Positions 53,092 to 62,749 of a DNA stretch of 64,000 bases are shown here, in pieces; positions within the stretch are counted from its first letter, which is position 1; each line of letters starts with the position of its first letter. The stretch covers positions 1,192,530-1,256,529 of the forward strand of contig NZ_FMAG01000001.1 in the NCBI RefSeq assembly GCF_900094585.1. The letters run 5' to 3'. Source of the stretch: Martinezella multihospitum (lineage in GTDB: Bacteria; Pseudomonadota; Alphaproteobacteria; Rhizobiales; Rhizobiaceae). A program made the position numbers and the translations under genes. The notes beneath the pieces were generated by a model that saw nothing but the letters and a program-made list of their open reading frames with translations, had not been told where the DNA came from and did no database searches.

Positions 53092-54105
53092 TTATTTGTT
53101 GCTCGTCGAACCTCTGACGATGAGATCGAAGGGCATTTCGACGGCGGTTCCAACACCGGTCTTCTCCCCGCGCAGGCGCTCCATCAGCGTCTGCGCGGCA
53201 CGTTCTCCCATTTTCCATTGAAACTGCGCGACCGTCGTCAGTGTCGGGGTCACGAGCTTGGCGGCGGAAATATCGTCGAAACCGACGACGGCGATATCCT
53301 CGGGAATGCGGATGCCGCGTTCGCGCAGTGACTGCATCACCCCGATCGCCATCAGGTCGTTTGCGGCGAAGATGGCCGTCGGCCGAAAATCGCCGCTAAG
53401 AATGCTCTCGGCCGCGCGAATCCCGCCCATCTCGGAAAATTCGTCGTCGATGACGACGTGATCGGGATGGCCGAACTCTGCGAGCGCCTTACGGTAGCCC
53501 TCGATACGGTGAGCCTGCGGACCGCCGCGACCGGCAACGAGCGCGATGCGCTTATGGCCGAGGCCCAGCAGGTATTCCGTCACCGTCTGCGCCGCCGCCT
53601 TGCTGTCGACATAGATATCGTCGATAGGGATTTCGCCGCCGCTCTTCCTGGATGATTCAATTCTCACTATGGGAACGCCGGCCTCGATCAAGGGATTGAA
53701 ATCCTTGGCTTTCAGCGTGAAGAAGACGCCGATCACGCCATCGACGCGCCCCTGCCGAGCCCAATCGAGAAAATGGCGTTCGCGCTCCGGAGTGCCGTCC
53801 GTATTGACCGTGATCACATCGTAGTTCAGGCCATCGGCGATAGACTGAATGCCGCGTATCAAAGACGGATAGAACGGATTGGTGATGTCGGGCACGATGC
53901 AGGCGATGGTCATCGAGCGGCTCGTCTTGAGGGCCTGCGCAAAACGGTTGGGTACGTAGCCGAGGTCCTTTGCCGCCTTTGTGATGCGCTCCCACGTTTC
54001 CGCAGGGATGGATGCCCCACCGCCGCTCAGCACCATGGAAACGGTTGCTTGCGAGACCCCCGCAGCCCTTGCGACATCCTTTTGCGTTGCTCGTCCGTTT
54101 GTCAT
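53092..54105 (-). CDS. LacI-family transcriptional regulator
   Basis: A 337-residue LacI-type regulator: helix-turn-helix and hinge (TQKDVARAAGVSQATVSMVLSGGGASIPAETWERITKAAKDLGYVPNRFAQALKT, about 7-63) and a periplasmic-binding-like sensor domain (IACIVPDITNPFYPSLIRGIQSIA through VVGFDDISAAKLVTPTLTTVAQF). It is the first gene of the six-gene sugar ABC operon, so it very likely regulates itself and the operon from the paired operators at 54118-54142. The ligand is probably the transported sugar. Confidence 0.9.
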   Translation of the reverse strand: MTNGRATQKDVARAAGVSQATVSMVLSGGGASIPAETWERITKAAKDLGYVPNRFAQALKTSRSMTIACIVPDITNPFYPSLIRGIQSIADGLNYDVITVNTDGTPERERHFLDWARQGRVDGVIGVFFTLKAKDFNPLIEAGVPIVRIESSRKSGGEIPIDDIYVDSKAAAQTVTEYLLGLGHKRIALVAGRGGPQAHRIEGYRKALAEFGHPDHVVIDDEFSEMGGIRAAESILSGDFRPTAIFAANDLMAIGVMQSLRERGIRIPEDIAVVGFDDISAAKLVTPTLTTVAQFQWKMGERAAQTLMERLRGEKTGVGTAVEMPFDLIVRGSTSNK

Positions 54106-54117
54106 CGCTCGCTTTGC

Positions 54118-54142
54118 TTATACGTATTAGTTATACGTATTA
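54118..54142. promoter_or_regulatory. tandem LacI-type operators upstream of lacI
   Basis: TTATACGTATTA occurs twice, at 54118-54129 and 54131-54142, with a 1-bp spacer, 12 bp before the lacI start. Each copy contains the palindrome ATACGTAT with a central CG, the symmetry typical of LacI-family operators. Confidence 0.7.
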
Positions 54143-54364
54143 ATAAAAGCTCGCTAACCAAGTGTCAAGCGCACCCCCATCGGGCTCTGTCCATGCTTTG
54201 GCTGAAAGGCTCTGGTGCCTCGAAGAGTTGTCGTTAGTCGATATGGGCGTTCGCTCCAGGCGCTTTGGCCGGCTCGGCCAAGCTTCAGAGAGACTTACCC
54301 CAAGCGAAATTTTGAGCAGTTCGCTACATAATCAATTAATGGCTGAAATTTAAAATACGGAAAT

Positions 54365-55510
54365 ATGGAGAGACCATCACGTCGGCATGATCTGGATTTT
54401 GTCAGGGTGGCAGCATTTATGCTGCTGATCGTCTACCACGTCAGCCTGATTTATAATTCGAAAAACTTCGTGCTGAAGGCGCCGGACAGCTCCCCCGCCT
54501 TCGATATAATCCATTTGCTGACACATCCATGGCGGATGACGCTCTTGTTTTTTATTTCGGGAGCCGTGACGGGCATACTGCTCGTTAAGTATCCCCCCGG
54601 TGCCTTGAGAAATGCACGGACAAGACAATTACTGGTACCCTTTCTGATAGGTATGCTGTTTCTGATTCCGCCTCAGATCTATGTATTCCTGAATGCCAAG
54701 ATGGGAGTGCAGATCAGCCTCTCTGAGGTCTTTTTGCACTATGTAACTTTGACTCCGGTTTCCCTGCCGGACGGCAAAGAGACGCTGTTTGCCGGCATGC
54801 AGCATCTTTGGTATCTCGCCTACCTCTGGAGTTATACCGTGATCGTCACGCTTGCCTTGACTGTATGGCCGCGGCTATTGCCTTATGTGGGAGATCGGCT
54901 GGTGCCCTGGCTTACAGGCAAATGGGTGCTGATAGCTCCGGCTTTATTGTTCATCGGACTGCGGCTGATATTGAGACCGGTTTTCCCCCCGACGCAGAAC
55001 CTTTTGACCGATTGGTACAGCCACACCGCCTATATGGCTGCATTCCTGATGGGTGTCGTGATGGCAACGCGCGACGGTTGCTGGGATGCGATCGTCAACA
55101 TGCGGAAGCTGGCGCTCATCTTGGCCGTCGCTTGCGCGCTGGCCTTGGTGTGCCTGTTTCCCAGCCTGCCATCCAGCGACCCAGAAATGTGGCGGCTCTA
55201 TGCTGGGAGAATGCTTGGCGGGACGTTCCAATGGTGCGCGATCGTTGCCGTTCTCGGTTATGCAAGGATTTGCTGCCGATCGGAAAACGCGGTGATCCGC
55301 TATCTCAACCGGGCGGTTCTTACCTATTACGTTCTTCACCAGACAGTCATGCTGCTGATCGCTTACGAACTGAACCGTACGGGTTTTTTGTCTGCCGCAG
55401 CCTTTATCCCGATTGCAGTCGCCACGTTGGCGATCTGTGCTGTGCTCTATGAGCTCAAGATTCGTCTGGAAATCATTGCGAAAGCCATGCTTCACCCGCA
55501 TGCTGCCTGA
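54365..55510 (+). CDS. acyltransferase-3 family membrane protein (OpgC-like)
   Basis: A 381-residue integral membrane protein with about ten hydrophobic segments. The acyltransferase-3 opening RRHDLDFVRVAAFMLLIVYHVSLIYNS includes the putative catalytic His, followed by HLLTHPWRMTLLFFISGAVTGILL. Such proteins acylate extracellular or periplasmic glycans and lipids. By eye the gene and its AT-rich upstream region look lower in GC than their neighbours, which may indicate transfer. No glycan genes are adjacent, so the acceptor is unknown. Confidence 0.85.
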   Translation: MERPSRRHDLDFVRVAAFMLLIVYHVSLIYNSKNFVLKAPDSSPAFDIIHLLTHPWRMTLLFFISGAVTGILLVKYPPGALRNARTRQLLVPFLIGMLFLIPPQIYVFLNAKMGVQISLSEVFLHYVTLTPVSLPDGKETLFAGMQHLWYLAYLWSYTVIVTLALTVWPRLLPYVGDRLVPWLTGKWVLIAPALLFIGLRLILRPVFPPTQNLLTDWYSHTAYMAAFLMGVVMATRDGCWDAIVNMRKLALILAVACALALVCLFPSLPSSDPEMWRLYAGRMLGGTFQWCAIVAVLGYARICCRSENAVIRYLNRAVLTYYVLHQTVMLLIAYELNRTGFLSAAAFIPIAVATLAICAVLYELKIRLEIIAKAMLHPHAA

Positions 55511-55650
55511 CAGCGCGGACAGGTGAGTCGGGGCTGTGTTCTCGCCGATCTCCATGTTCGAGAGCCGGTCGAACAACAGGCTCTCGTTGCAATCATCTAT
55601 ACCTGCAGCGCGCCGCGCTCCCTTCGAGTTGTTTCTCGTATTTTAGCGTC

Positions 55651-56889
55651 TCAATGCACTGCTCCCGATCCGCCGGCCGCAACGATAGCAAAGGGCTGCC
55701 CCTCGACGGGGATGTTGCGGACTTCCTTCAGCGATTGGTTATCGACCATACGCACGAGGCTGTGGCGCGGATCGGTAATGGCGATGAGGTTGCCGGCGAC
55801 CGCCAGGCGAGGCCGCGGATCGCGCCAGTGACCGTCCTTGCTGTAAGCTTCGGTAACTGTCTCGGATTTCACGATTGCGCCTTTCACGACATCCAGAAGA
55901 TGCAGATTGCCGTCCTCGGTGAGAATGTAGGCGATCTGTGGCTTTGCCGGATCGAGCACGAAATCGACCCGCCGTGTCGGCAGTTCGATCAGCTTGTAGG
56001 GTTGGTCAGAATTGTCCGGATCGATCAATACGACGTTCTGCTCGCCGTAATTGCCGAGGAAGAATTGCATGGACGTGCCGCCGAGTAGTGTCGAGACCTT
56101 GCCCTTTGGCAGGGAGGAGCCATAGGCGAGCATCTCGACCTTTGGGCCGTCGATACCGCCAGGGCGAGCGATCAGGACACCTTCCTCGCAGCCGAAGGCA
56201 ATCAGCCGGGCGGAGGTCGCTTCCCCATGAAGCCCCGTGCAGCGCTTGATATCGCCGACCTGCTCTCCCTTTCGGTCCAACACGCGCAAGCCGAGGCGCG
56301 GGGGCAATTCACCTTCCTTGACAGGTGCCTCCATGTTCGGTGCCGACACGAGAAGATGGTTGCCCATCGGAACGGCAACGCCGTGGTGGGCGGCGATGGT
56401 CCGGAATGAACGAATGTCAGGTTTGCCTTCGATAAGGCCACTTTCGGACAGGAGGTCGAACTTGTCGTCGCGGTCATAGAAGATCGCGACATCGTTGCCG
56501 TGCGTCACCACATGCCCGGGCTTTTCGCCCTTGATCGATGCTGGAAGCAGTTTCGGATCGGAAAGCTCGATGTCGCGATGTTCGCCATGATCGGAGAGGG
56601 ATATGCCGGTCGCAATCGCTTGGACCACGTTCTTTTCGCCTTGCACGGCAAATATGGTGCGGCCGGATTGACTGAGAGACAGCGAGGCATAGCCGTCAAG
56701 ATCGAATAAGCCGATTTCCTTGCCACTTGAGGCATCGATCGCGCGGACGATCGGCAGGCTGTGATCGGTGACGAATAGTCGCCAGCTTTCCGTCTCCTTT
56801 TCGTCATCGGCAAACGACGGAAAGGGAAGCAGCAAGGCGCAAGCCAAGGATGAGGCTGCAAGGAGGATACCAGAGCTTGTGTTTGGCAT
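55651..56889 (-). CDS. aztD: zinc metallochaperone AztD-like periplasmic protein
   Basis: A 412-residue exported beta-propeller-type protein. The signal peptide is MPNTSSGILLAASSLACALLLPFPSFA, cleaved before DDEKE. The central part (TIAAHHGVAVPMGNHLLVSAPNM, GDIKRCTGLHGEATSARLIAFGCEEGVLI) matches the AztD pattern, with paired histidines and a probable cysteine pair. AztD delivers zinc to the AztC binding protein in the AztABCD importer. No aztABC genes are nearby. ATG 56889 is used because it begins the signal peptide and follows AAAGGACC. A perfect Zur-type palindrome lies 12 bp upstream, supporting zinc control. Confidence 0.75.
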   Translation of the reverse strand: MPNTSSGILLAASSLACALLLPFPSFADDEKETESWRLFVTDHSLPIVRAIDASSGKEIGLFDLDGYASLSLSQSGRTIFAVQGEKNVVQAIATGISLSDHGEHRDIELSDPKLLPASIKGEKPGHVVTHGNDVAIFYDRDDKFDLLSESGLIEGKPDIRSFRTIAAHHGVAVPMGNHLLVSAPNMEAPVKEGELPPRLGLRVLDRKGEQVGDIKRCTGLHGEATSARLIAFGCEEGVLIARPGGIDGPKVEMLAYGSSLPKGKVSTLLGGTSMQFFLGNYGEQNVVLIDPDNSDQPYKLIELPTRRVDFVLDPAKPQIAYILTEDGNLHLLDVVKGAIVKSETVTEAYSKDGHWRDPRPRLAVAGNLIAITDPRHSLVRMVDNQSLKEVRNIPVEGQPFAIVAAGGSGAVH

Positions 56890-56901
56890 GAAGGGTCCTT
56901 T

Positions 56902-56918
56902 ATGTAATAACATTACAT
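56902..56918. promoter_or_regulatory. Zur box upstream of the aztD-like gene
   Basis: ATGTAATAACATTACAT: perfect 7-bp arms (ATGTAAT/ATTACAT) with a 3-bp centre, the form of alphaproteobacterial Zur operators. It lies 13-29 bp before the aztD-like start, where repressor binding would block transcription. A degenerate second half (CGTAATGAAGTAAC) follows at about 56924. Confidence 0.75.
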
Positions 56919-57025
56919 GAGCAACGTAATGAAGTAACACTGCATCTGTCCAGCCCCTATGCACGCGTCAGGCGAGATCGTCGGAGTTCATCAACATCGA
57001 AATTGGCTTGAGGCCATCGAAGCAG

Positions 57026-57055
57026 TTGACGCAATTTTAACTGAAGATACTATAT
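57026..57055 (+). promoter_or_regulatory. nrd operon promoter
   Basis: TTGACG (57026-57031) and CTATAT (57050-57055) with an 18-bp spacer match the alphaproteobacterial housekeeping promoter pattern. The predicted start near 57062 coincides with the 5' edge of the cobalamin riboswitch. Confidence 0.6.
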
Positions 57056-57062
57056 ATAGTGT
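57047..57062. promoter_or_regulatory. NrdR box overlapping the nrd promoter -10
   Basis: ATACTATATATAGTGT agrees with 14 of 16 positions of the NrdR consensus acaCwATATmTTGTgt and centres on the perfect palindrome ACTATATATAGT. It covers the -10 element, so NrdR would repress by blocking polymerase. A second box, common for NrdR, is not evident about 31 bp upstream. Confidence 0.65.
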
Positions 57063-57250
57063 TCGAGGTTCTTCTGATTCGCAAGGATTGGAGGCTAAGA
57101 CGGGAATTCGGTCGGCGAGCATGATGATCGCTAAGCCGGAGCTGCCCCCGCAACTGTGAGCGGTGAGCATTCGTTCGATGAAGTCACTGAGGCCTTGTGT
57201 CTTGGGAAGGCGAGACGAATGTTATGACCCGCGAGCCAGGAGACCTGCCT
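57061..57250 (+). promoter_or_regulatory. cobalamin (B12) riboswitch
   Basis: Conserved elements appear in order: 5' P1 strand GAGGTTC, AAGACGGGAATTCGGT, GCCGGAGCTGCCCCCGCAACTGT with AGCGG, CACTG, GGGAAGGCGA, and the B12 box GAGCCAGGAGACCTGCC (57233-57249). P1 can form from AGGT with ACCT. It lies upstream of nrdHIEF, so adenosylcobalamin would shut off the B12-independent class Ib reductase when a B12-dependent enzyme can work. A short frame at 56959-57159 overlaps it and is not a gene. Confidence 0.95.
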
Positions 57251-57515
57251 TGAGCATTGACGTCCACGGGCGGGGTGTCCGGCTGGCGAGCGATGGTCCA
57301 TGCGGCATGATAGCCGGCGTCGCTTCCTCGAAGGCCCCGCTGAATAACTTCGGGGTGAAGTGCATGTTCCTGAGTATCCATAGTCGCCCGCGCGAGTGAC
57401 GGCCGCTTAAATGCGTCCGGCCGCCGGCTAGGCTTGCCTCCATTTTTCACTCCGCCGAGCGGGCATCATCCGATGCCCGAGCGATTTTCCATGCCCATCC
57501 ATACGAGGATATCTC
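57251..57515 (+). other. nrdH leader/riboswitch expression platform
   Basis: About 265 nt of untranslated leader. Visible structures are ACTTC-GGGGT-GAAGT near 57348, the pairing CGGCCG (57402)/CGGCCG (57418) before a CATTTTTC run at 57441, and GGGCATC/GATGCCC (57461-57478) followed by GCGATTTTCC. One or more of these probably form the regulated terminator; which one is not determined. No coding sequence is supported here. Confidence 0.55.
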
Positions 57516-57737
57516 ATGAGCATCACCGTCTACAGCAAGCCCGCCTGCGTCCAATGCACAGCAACGACCCGCGCACTTGATCGGCAAGGCATCGACTACA
57601 CCATCATCGACGTATCGACCGATGCCGCCGCCTATGAGCTGGTGCAAGGTCTCGGCTACCGCCAGGTTCCGGTTGTTGTCGCCGGCGAACTGCATTGGGC
57701 CGGCTTCCGTCCCGACATGATCAGCGCTCTCGCTTAA
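57516..57737 (+). CDS. nrdH: glutaredoxin-like protein NrdH
   Basis: A 73-residue redoxin that donates electrons to the class Ib ribonucleotide reductase. The active site [24 protein letters not shown] has the NrdH-typical C-x-Q-C, followed by [23 protein letters not shown] with the cis-Pro VPV loop and the WSGFRP-like signature. GAGGATATCTC precedes ATG 57516. First gene of nrdHIEF. Confidence 0.95.
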   Translation: MSITVYSKPACVQCTATTRALDRQGIDYTIIDVSTDAAAYELVQGLGYRQVPVVVAGELHWAGFRPDMISALA

Positions 57738-57748
57738 GGAGCCGGGCG

Positions 57749-58144
57749 GTGGGCGAGATCGTCTATTTCTCCAGCCGATCGGAAAATACCCATCGCTTCG
57801 TCGCCAAGCTTGCATTGCCGGCTGCTCGTATCCCGCTTGCTGCAGGAGGCGAGTTCCGCGCGACCTCGCCCTATGTGCTGATCGTCCCGACCTATTGCGG
57901 CGAGGGTGGCAAGGGTGCCGTACCTAAGCAGGTAATCCGCTTCCTCAATGATGCGGGTAACCGTTCGAACATCCGCGGGGTCATCGCCGCGGGCAACAGC
58001 AACTTCGGCGCGACCTACGGGATCGCCGGCGACATCATCTCCACCAAATGCCAGGTGCCGTATCTCTATCGGTTCGAACTTCTGGGCACGGATGAGGATG
58101 TCGCCAATGTCAGACACGGATTGGAACGATTTTGGACACGCTAA
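57749..58144 (+). CDS. nrdI: flavodoxin-like activator NrdI
   Basis: A 131-residue flavodoxin-like protein ([88 protein letters not shown]) that generates the oxidant for Mn assembly of the NrdF cofactor. The start is a GTG at 57749 with AAGGAG in front of it, 11 bp after nrdH. Its 3' end overlaps the nrdE start by 13 bp. Confidence 0.95.
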   Translation: MGEIVYFSSRSENTHRFVAKLALPAARIPLAAGGEFRATSPYVLIVPTYCGEGGKGAVPKQVIRFLNDAGNRSNIRGVIAAGNSNFGATYGIAGDIISTKCQVPYLYRFELLGTDEDVANVRHGLERFWTR

Positions 58145-60342
58145 GCTCTTCTTTGTCGCGGGATGCGGGCGAAAAACCGCAGAGCACTTTTTCTCACCCC
58201 GCGAATGACCGGCCAGCCAAGGCTGCGGAACCGGCTTTGGATTATCACGCCCTCAACGCCATGCTGAACCTTTATGACGAGCAAGGGAAGATCCAGCTCG
58301 ACAAGGATCGCATGGCGGCCAAGCAATACTTCCTCCAGCACGTCAACCAGAACACGGTCTTCTTCCATAACCTCAGGGAGAAGCTCGATTATCTCGTGAC
58401 GGAGGGCTATTACGAGCAGGAGGTGCTGGATCAGTACTCCTTCAATTTCGTGCGCGATCTCTTCGACCACGCCTATGCGAAGAAGTTCCGCTTCCCGACC
58501 TTCCTCGGTGCCTTCAAATATTACACCAGCTACACGCTAAAAACCTTCGATGGAAAGCGTTACCTCGAGCGTTACGAAGACCGCATCTGCATGGTTGCGC
58601 TGACGTTGGCGCAGGGCAGCGAACAGATTGCCCGCGATATGGTGGACGAAATCATCGCAGGCCGCTTCCAGCCGGCAACGCCGACCTTCCTCAATGCCGG
58701 CAAGAAACAGCGCGGCGAGTTGGTCTCCTGCTTCCTGCTGCGTGTCGAAGACAATATGGAATCGATCGGCCGTGCCATCAATTCCGCGCTGCAACTCTCG
58801 AAGCGCGGCGGTGGCGTTGCCTTGTCGCTGACCAACATCCGCGAGGCGGGTGCGCCGATCAAGCACATCGAGAACCAGTCCTCCGGCATCATCCCGGTGA
58901 TGAAGCTGCTTGAAGACTCCTTTTCCTACGCCAACCAGCTTGGCGCGAGGCAGGGGGCAGGCGCCGTCTACCTGAACGCTCACCATCCCGACATCATGCG
59001 CTTCCTCGATACCAAACGCGAAAATGCCGACGAGAAGATCCGCATCAAGACGCTGTCACTCGGCGTTGTCATTCCCGACATCACCTTCGAGCTCGCGAAG
59101 AACAACGAGGATATGTATCTCTTCTCACCCTACGATGTGGAACGCGTCTATGGCGTGCCGTTCACCGAGATTTCGGTCACGGAAAAGTATCGCGAAATGG
59201 TGGCCGACAGCCGTATCCGCAAGAAGAAGATCAAGGCGCGTGAATTCTTCCAGGTGATCGCCGAAATCCAGTTCGAAAGCGGCTATCCCTACATCATGTT
59301 CGAAGACACGGTGAACCGCGCCAATCCGGTTGCAGGCCGCATCACCATGAGCAATCTCTGCTCGGAAATCCTGCAGGTGAGCGAAGCCAGCGAATACAAC
59401 GACGACCTGTCCTACAAGCATATGGGCAAGGACATCTCCTGCAATCTCGGTTCTCTGAATATTGCTGCCGCGATGGACAGCCCGGATTTCGGCAAGACGA
59501 TCGAGATGTCGATCCGTGCGCTGACGGCCGTCTCGAACATGAGCCATATCTCCTCCGTACCCTCGATCGAGAAGGGCAATGACGAAAGCCATGCGATCGG
59601 CCTCGGCCAGATGAACCTGCACGGCTATCTCGCCCGCGAGCGCATTTTCTACGGTTCGGAAGAAGGCGTCGACTTCACCAACATCTATTTCTACACGGTG
59701 ACCTACCACGCCATTCGCGCCTCGAACCTGCTTGCTGTCGAGCGCGGCCAAAGCTTCAAGGGCTTCGAGAATTCGAAATACGCTTCCGGTGAATATTTCG
59801 ACAAATACACGAACCAGGAATGGAAGCCGGCGACCAAGCGCGTCGCGGAAATCTTCGAAACCGCCGGCATTGCCGTCCCGACGCAGGAAGATTGGCTCGC
59901 GTTGAAAAGAGCTGTCATGGAGGGCGGGCTCTATAACCAGAACCTGCAGGCCGTGCCGCCGACCGGATCGATTTCCTACATCAACCACTCGACCTCTTCG
60001 ATCCATCCGATTGTCTCCAAGATCGAGATCCGCAAGGAAGGCAAGATCGGTCGCGTCTATTATCCGGCGGCCTTCATGACCAACGACAATCTCGATTACT
60101 ATCAGGATGCTTACGAGATCGGGCCGGAAAAGATCATCGACACCTATGCTGCGGCCACCCAGCATGTCGACCAGGGCCTGTCGCTGACGCTGTTCTTCCG
60201 CGATACCGCAACCACGCGCGATATCAACAAGGCGCAGATCTATGCCTGGAAGAAGGGCATCAAGACCATCTACTACATCCGGCTCCGCCAGATGGCGCTC
60301 GAAGGCACGCAGGTTCAGGGCTGCGTTTCCTGCACGCTCTGA
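58132..60342 (+). CDS. nrdE: class Ib ribonucleoside-diphosphate reductase alpha subunit NrdE
   Basis: A 736-residue catalytic subunit reducing ribonucleoside diphosphates to deoxy forms. Active-site cysteines are seen in [19 protein letters not shown] and [10 protein letters not shown] (with the partner Glu), the tyrosine-containing radical path near the end, and the C-terminal redox pair GCVSCTL that is re-reduced by NrdH. The proposed TTG start at 58132 lies inside nrdI; residues before [17 protein letters not shown] are not conserved in the family, so a later start is possible. Confidence 0.94.
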   Translation: MDTLSSSLSRDAGEKPQSTFSHPANDRPAKAAEPALDYHALNAMLNLYDEQGKIQLDKDRMAAKQYFLQHVNQNTVFFHNLREKLDYLVTEGYYEQEVLDQYSFNFVRDLFDHAYAKKFRFPTFLGAFKYYTSYTLKTFDGKRYLERYEDRICMVALTLAQGSEQIARDMVDEIIAGRFQPATPTFLNAGKKQRGELVSCFLLRVEDNMESIGRAINSALQLSKRGGGVALSLTNIREAGAPIKHIENQSSGIIPVMKLLEDSFSYANQLGARQGAGAVYLNAHHPDIMRFLDTKRENADEKIRIKTLSLGVVIPDITFELAKNNEDMYLFSPYDVERVYGVPFTEISVTEKYREMVADSRIRKKKIKAREFFQVIAEIQFESGYPYIMFEDTVNRANPVAGRITMSNLCSEILQVSEASEYNDDLSYKHMGKDISCNLGSLNIAAAMDSPDFGKTIEMSIRALTAVSNMSHISSVPSIEKGNDESHAIGLGQMNLHGYLARERIFYGSEEGVDFTNIYFYTVTYHAIRASNLLAVERGQSFKGFENSKYASGEYFDKYTNQEWKPATKRVAEIFETAGIAVPTQEDWLALKRAVMEGGLYNQNLQAVPPTGSISYINHSTSSIHPIVSKIEIRKEGKIGRVYYPAAFMTNDNLDYYQDAYEIGPEKIIDTYAAATQHVDQGLSLTLFFRDTATTRDINKAQIYAWKKGIKTIYYIRLRQMALEGTQVQGCVSCTL

Positions 60343-60350
60343 ACCTTTGA

Positions 60351-61337
<987 letters not shown>

Positions 61338-61380
61338 GATTGCATCTCCCGCCGCCTGGATAATTTATCCATCATTTCCA

Positions 61381-61402
61381 ATCGCAGCCATTCGGCTGCG
61401 AT
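61381..61402 (+). terminator. terminator-like hairpin after nrdF
   Basis: ATCGCAGCC-ATTC-GGCTGCGAT is a perfect 9-bp stem 43 bp after the nrdF stop, followed by CGCTGTTCT. It is the likely end of the nrdHIEF transcript, although the T content is weak. Confidence 0.6.
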
Positions 61403-61534
61403 CGCTGTTCTAGGATGTTGGCGGCAGCGATCGGCATCGCGCTTTGCAGATCTGTCAAAATCCCATGATACGCGCCGCTGAAGACGTGCGGTTCTGGGCG
61501 ATTCGCGCGTATTTCCGCGAGATGAGGACCTATC

Positions 61535-62359
61535 ATGGACTATGCCGACTATATCGCCGATCCCTCGCGCGATTGTGCGATCGTCGTTCATCGCGGGATC
61601 TGGCGCGCTGCGCCGGAAAACAGCCTGCTTGCGATCGAGCGGGCAATTTCAGCCGGCTACGATGTGGTCGAGATCGATGTGCGATGCAGCAGCGATGGCG
61701 AGTTCTTTCTTCTGCATGACGATACGCTCGATCGAACGGCTGGCCTCGCCCGAGAGGCGGAGGGGTTGACGCTGCAGCAATTGTCGAGCCTGAACCTGCG
61801 CGATCGCGATGGCGGCGAGACGAACCGGATGACCGATGAAAAGCTGCCGAGCCTGAAGGACGTCTTCGATCTCACGCGCGGCCGCATTTTCCTGCATCTC
61901 GATGTCAAGCGCAGAGACAAGATCCCCGGCGTGATCGCCTGCGCCCGGGCGATGGGCGTCGATCGGCAGGTCGATTTCTGGAGCGATCTGAAAACCTCGG
62001 ACGATCTCGCCTGGATCCGGAACAACGTGTCGCCGGAGATGGTTCTCCTCATGGCGAAGACACGCCTCGGTTCTGTGGATGCCGAGAGCCAGCTTGATCT
62101 TCTGCGTCAGCTCAACCCGCTGCTCTGTGAAATCTCCTTCGACAGTCTTGACCAGCTCGCGGCCCGCAAGGCGCTTTTTGCGGATGCGGGTATGCGCCTG
62201 TGGGTCAATACCCTCGATTCCGTTTCCTGCGCCGGCTTCACGGATACTGCCGCCCTGCAGGACCCTGCGGCGATTTGGGGCAGGCTTATCGATGCCGGCG
62301 TCTCCGCCATCCAAACGGACGAGGCTGAGGCGCTGAGGGCCTATCTGAAGACGCGTTAA
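61535..62359 (+). CDS. glycerophosphodiester phosphodiesterase family protein
   Basis: A 274-residue GDPD-family TIM barrel: catalytic HRGIWRAAPENSLLAIERAISAGYDVVEIDVRCSSDGEFFLLHDDTLDRTAG contains the HR, the E-x-D metal pair and the HD of the family. The end MRLWVNTLDSVSCAGFTDTAALQDPAAIWGRLIDAGVSAIQTDEAEALRAYL corresponds to the closing strands. It lacks a signal peptide, so it acts in the cytoplasm. It hydrolyses glycerophosphodiesters to glycerol-3-phosphate, or a related phosphodiester. It is a single gene between nrdF and HU. Confidence 0.87.
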   Translation: MDYADYIADPSRDCAIVVHRGIWRAAPENSLLAIERAISAGYDVVEIDVRCSSDGEFFLLHDDTLDRTAGLAREAEGLTLQQLSSLNLRDRDGGETNRMTDEKLPSLKDVFDLTRGRIFLHLDVKRRDKIPGVIACARAMGVDRQVDFWSDLKTSDDLAWIRNNVSPEMVLLMAKTRLGSVDAESQLDLLRQLNPLLCEISFDSLDQLAARKALFADAGMRLWVNTLDSVSCAGFTDTAALQDPAAIWGRLIDAGVSAIQTDEAEALRAYLKTR

Positions 62360-62399
62360 CCAGCCCTTCGATGCGATCAGCCAGCGGTGTTCGCCTTCG

Positions 62400-62441
62400 T
62401 TTGAAAACGCAAACGGCCGGCCCCAACGGATAGAGCCGGCC
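62400..62441 (-). terminator. rho-independent terminator of the HU gene
   Basis: On the minus strand GGCCGGC and GCCGGCC pair around 13 nt, followed by GTTTGCGTTTTC, 30 bp after the HU stop. It sits between the convergent HU and GDPD genes. Confidence 0.7.
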
Positions 62442-62470
62442 ATTGAACCATCGGAGCTTAACGATCCGGA

Positions 62471-62749
62471 TTACTTGTTGAGCGCATCCTTCAGCGCCTT
62501 GGCGGGCGTGAAGGCGAGCTTCTTCGATGCGGCAACCTTGATGGTTGCGCCCGTTCCCGGATTGCGTGCTTCGCGTGCCGGCGTATCCTTGACTTTGAAC
62601 TTGCCAAAGCCCGGGATCGAGGTTTCGGCGCCGGCTGTTGCGGCTCCGGTAATGGCTGCAAAGACGGCTTCGACAATCGCCTTGCTCTGGACTTTGGTAA
62701 GCTTGTGGTCTGCAGCGATCTTGTCTGCAATTTCATTGGTGGTGGTCAT
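62471..62749 (-). CDS. hupB: HU-family DNA-binding protein
   Basis: A 92-residue histone-like protein: helical N-terminus NEIADKIAADHKLTKVQSKAIVEAVFAAITGAATAG, the IPGFGKFKVKDTPAREARNPGTGATIKVAASKKLAFTPAKALKDALN core with the DNA-binding arm around RNPGTG. It compacts DNA as a dimer. The 355-bp region to the next gene (62750-63104) shows no supported gene and should contain its promoter. Confidence 0.92.
   Translation of the reverse strand: MTTTNEIADKIAADHKLTKVQSKAIVEAVFAAITGAATAGAETSIPGFGKFKVKDTPAREARNPGTGATIKVAASKKLAFTPAKALKDALNK

Noticed and set aside
54118..54142. Tandem 12-bp repeat considered as a CRISPR-like or transposon-end repeat
   Set aside because: Only two copies with 1-bp spacing, each internally palindromic and adjacent to a lacI gene, so an operator pair explains it.
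56959..57159. 66-residue plus-strand frame
   Set aside because: It runs through the nrd promoter, NrdR box and the first half of the cobalamin riboswitch, all conserved noncoding elements.
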